The position numbers and the translations under genes are program-made. A stretch of 64,000 nt of DNA, from NCBI GenBank assembly GCA_947034885.2, contig OX344749.2, forward strand, positions 51,923,682-51,987,681, in the 5' to 3' direction. The notes beneath the pieces were generated by a model, which saw nothing but the letters and a program-made list of their open reading frames with translations, did not search any database and had not been told where the DNA came from. Shown here one piece after another: positions 61,401 through 64,000 of the stretch (its first letter is position 1; each line of letters starts with the position of its first letter). The DNA comes from Thuidium tamariscinum. Taxonomy: Eukaryota; Streptophyta; Bryopsida; Hypnales; Thuidiaceae.

Positions 61401-62944
61401 TCATGAGGCAGTCGCCGGCGGAGAAGGGAAATGGGTTACCAAGGCAGGGATGGAGTCCAGATTGGCCAGCCAGTGCAAGACGGCGTCGACGGCGGCTGGC
61501 GTGGTCACGGCCGTCGTGTCCACCATCATCTTCTTGGTGTCGCCCGTGTTGTACTGGAAGCACCCGGCGTACGCAACCAGGATCTTCTCGATGTCCGACC
61601 ATTGCGCCGGCTTGTGCCATCGCTTCGACGGCGGCGCCGTTGGCCCTCCCAACCCCACGTCAAGCACCACCGGCTGCACCACCCCCGACACCACATCCTG
61701 TCCACAGTCAGTCTCCGTCGCTCGTCTTCCATTCCTCCCCCCCGTCAGTCACCCTTCTTCCTTCCTACGACTCCAGCAGCAATTCGAATCCCGCATATGC
61801 ATCGGAGTCGGAGCTTTACAAGAATTATCTATAAGTATGTACCTTCCGGTTGAATTGGCCCACCAGAGGTGAACCCCACCTGGCCACGAGAATTAGCCCC
61901 AACCACCTGACCTAACACACCGTCCCATTGCCCCATATGGATGCTTTGGCTGAGGGATTGGTTCGCACTCACCTTCTGAGATTCCTTGTTGGTCTCGACG
62001 CCCAGTTTTTGAGCCGCTACTTGAGGAAGATCGGTGTTATCCAATTTCATGCCCCTCCGACGCACCGGCGGATCCCTCTCCACGTAGTAGAAATCGTGCT
62101 CATCCCTGTTGAACAATAACACAATCAGGCTCTCTGCAGACTTGTTCCTCGGCCAATTCCCACTGGGAGTTCGCCAAGCAACGCACTTGCCCAATTTCGT
62201 CCCCGAGAGATGATTAGAACACGGAGACCCTGTTCGGAGCCTCTCGCTACGGTGCAGCCCTCGTATTGTGAATAGTTCTATGCACAAGAACAGCTAACTC
62301 ACGCAACGACTACGCTCGTCCCGTAACCAGATAAGCAGATGCACAAGACGATCATGCAAGAGCAGCTACCTAGGCAGCAGATGATTGGAGTGGTGAGAGG
62401 GAGGGAATTATGAGAAGGATGGTGAATCGATTGATTACCCCAGGCTAGGTCGGGTAGTGAAGGTTTGGGACTCCTCCATGCCGAGCTCCGCGCGGCTCTC
62501 GAGGCGCTCCTTCCAGATCTGGTTATCGCCAGAATAGCATTCCACAATGACGAGCAAGGCGCCATACTGCTGGGCGAGCTGCACGGCGCGGTCGAAAAGC
62601 CCCGGCCGCTCCAGTGGGCTGTCCACCACGACGTCCAGGCCCAGCTCAAGCTGCGTCTGGGTGACACGCCACATGACCACGTACGAGAGCGTGTTGAGCT
62701 TGTGCGACGTGAAGTTGAAGGTCTTGCTCTCACACGTGCACGCCATGACACATGGGCACTCCAGGTCCATGCTGCAGTCGCGGATGTCGTCTTTGTCGAC
62801 CACGGGGCAATGCAGCGCCGACGCGATGCCGCGCGACACCGTTGTCTTCCCGCACCCAGGATGCCCCTTCATCGCGATCAGCAGCGGTCGCCGCCTTTGC
62901 GCCTCCACTCCGCTGCTGCTGCTCCGTACGCTGAGGTCCGCCAT
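61401..62944 (-). CDS. P-loop NTPase, kinase-like (AAA_33 / zeta-kinase fold), 3 exons
   Basis: Minus-strand exons 62,944-62,439, 62,105-61,973 and 61,697-61,401 join in frame to 311 aa with GT-AG introns. Walker A is GHPGCGKTT at residues 27-35, followed by DKDD at 50-53 in the position of a substrate-binding acidic motif. A central VVDSPLERPGLFDRA segment and a C-terminal WHKPAQWSDIEKIL...VVDTTA-like segment match plant P-loop proteins of the AAA_33 type. These are soluble and predicted to bind ATP and phosphorylate a small molecule or nucleotide; the substrate is not known. The ATG at 62,944 is the first on the strand before the Walker A. The middle exon (DEHDFYYVERDPPV...) is placed on splice sites and frame rather than on family match, so it is the least certain part. 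Confidence 0.8.
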
Positions 62945-64000
62945 CGCTACGACGCCCAGCCGCACTACGCCTGTGACTGCCTAGACTCCCCCTGGCGCTC
63001 GGAATGGCAAGCGCGGGGTGGCTCAAGCTGTGGCACCCTCAAATCGCGGCGCTCACTCGTGAAGTACCCTTTGGTCGAAGGACCCTAGACTTGTTCCGGC
63101 GGGGGCGGGGGGGAGGTGGGCGAAGCCGGAGTCCACGAATGCGAGCCTGCCTGCCCGGGGGACTGGTTGCTTGGTCCCCAACGCAAAGTGGAATAACTAG
63201 GAGCGCGCTCAGTGGCCAGAAGCGGCGGAGATGAATCCAGAGAGACGGTTACCAGCTGTTGACGAATTCCGAAAGCCCGGCGCACCCGGGGGCGGAATTA
63301 TTCCCTAATCAATCTGGATAATTCCAAATCCTGCGAGCAGCGCAGCGCAGAGCCGAGCACAGGAGCGCCGGCCCCAAGTGCAGGTTCACTCTTCCACATA
63401 ACTTACCGACATGACGACAGAGTGCCTGCCTGCCTGCCTGCCGCCTGCCTTTTCTGCCAGGCGTGGCCCTCGCGGGGCAGGCGGGCGACAGGACGTGAAG
63501 GCAAGGGCGCGACTGGAGGGACGGAGGGCCTGGAATCCTTGGATGGAGGGCCCGTCCCGTCCGCCGGGCTGCCTGCCGTGTACAGTAATTCTCCTCATCA
63601 TAGATTCCGCCCCGCCCGCCCTTCCGCCCGCCCAAAGCCTCATCTCATCCTCTCGGTCATGGCGCCCTCGCCGCATGCAAGCTCCACCAGAGTACCAGCC
63701 CAGAGTGACCAGTCCAGACGACTCAAGACACCCCCGCCCCTCCGCGACAGCACACGCCGTCCTCGCGCCAGTTGCAAGCCCTGCCCCCCTGCCCTGCCCC
63801 TGCCCTGCCTTGATGATCCTGTCCGCCCACCCCATTCTGGCGAGGAAATGAGGAAACTGAGGAAATCAGGAGGCCGTGGAAGAGTTACCAGCATCAGCTT
63901 AAAAGTTTATGGTTGGAAGGAGAATTGGAAGGCGATTTGGAGTTTAATTTGTTCAAGGCAAAGTGAATAAACATGTCCTTCAACCCAAGAATCCAGTTAC
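62945..64000 (-). promoter_or_regulatory. Upstream region of the P-loop kinase gene
   Basis: GC-rich, with a CTGC-type simple repeat at about 63,425-63,450. Long ORFs occur in all frames because of low stop density and have skewed Pro/Arg/Ala composition, so I do not call them genes. No TATA box was recognised. A divergent gene beginning beyond the window edge is possible. Confidence 0.4.

Noticed and set aside
61252..61872. 206-codon plus-strand ORF
   Set aside because: Antisense to exon 3 of the P-loop gene, whose family motifs are clear on the minus strand.
62465..63088. 207-codon plus-strand ORF and overlapping frames
   Set aside because: Antisense to exon 1 of the P-loop gene; Arg/Ala/His-rich from base composition.
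63386..63970. Several ORFs of 100-180 codons on both strands
   Set aside because: GC-rich simple-sequence DNA with few stops; Pro/Arg/Ala-skewed products overlapping in all frames.
1..64000. tRNA, rRNA and CRISPR-like arrays
   Set aside because: No tRNA B-box with matching arms, no rRNA sequence and no regularly spaced identical repeats were found. TTAA-family copies are dispersed, not spacer-separated.

Overview
The window looks like nuclear DNA from a land plant. It has GT-AG introns, a HAESA-type leucine-rich-repeat receptor kinase, a RIN2/RIN3-type (gp78/AMFR-like) membrane RING-H2/CUE ubiquitin ligase, and long AT-rich repeat deserts between GC-richer genes. A non-seed plant such as a bryophyte is a plausible guess, but the sequence alone does not settle the species.

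Layout. 0.5-5.3 kb: complete receptor kinase gene, + strand, 5 exons, 1019 aa. 5.8-11 kb: AT-rich DNA with foldback elements and a CACTA-type MITE. 11.0-13.2 kb: small + strand gene with an intron in its 5' UTR, encoding a 74-aa membrane protein. 13.7-23.3 kb: nested insertions. A TTAA-bounded foldback element was split by a minus-strand Ty3/gypsy LTR retrotransposon, which was itself hit by a CACTA MITE and by about 2.2 kb of other repeat. 23.6-29.9 kb: decayed repeats, including a very large imperfect palindrome at 26.8-28.7 kb. 30-37 kb: RIN2/3-like E3 gene, + strand, 13 coding exons, 588 aa, one of them a probable 15-nt microexon. 37.6-59.4 kb: repeat desert with many copies of one TTAA-bounded family whose ends read CCCCTAAAG. 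59.4-64 kb: GC-rich DNA with a minus-strand P-loop kinase-like gene (3 exons, 311 aa).

The genes do not form a pathway. One is cell-surface peptide-type signalling, one is ER-membrane ubiquitination, one is a soluble P-loop phosphotransferase-like protein and one is an unidentified small membrane protein. The most unusual content is the repeat landscape. A home-grown family of piggyBac-like elements has spawned long foldback derivatives, three short CACTA elements carry recognisable 3-bp target duplications, and a nested series of insertions can be put in order of age. Older copies differ from younger ones mostly by C-to-T and G-to-A changes, which suggests decay of methylated repeats. All gene models are read by eye from splice sites, reading frame and family resemblance; no database search was run.
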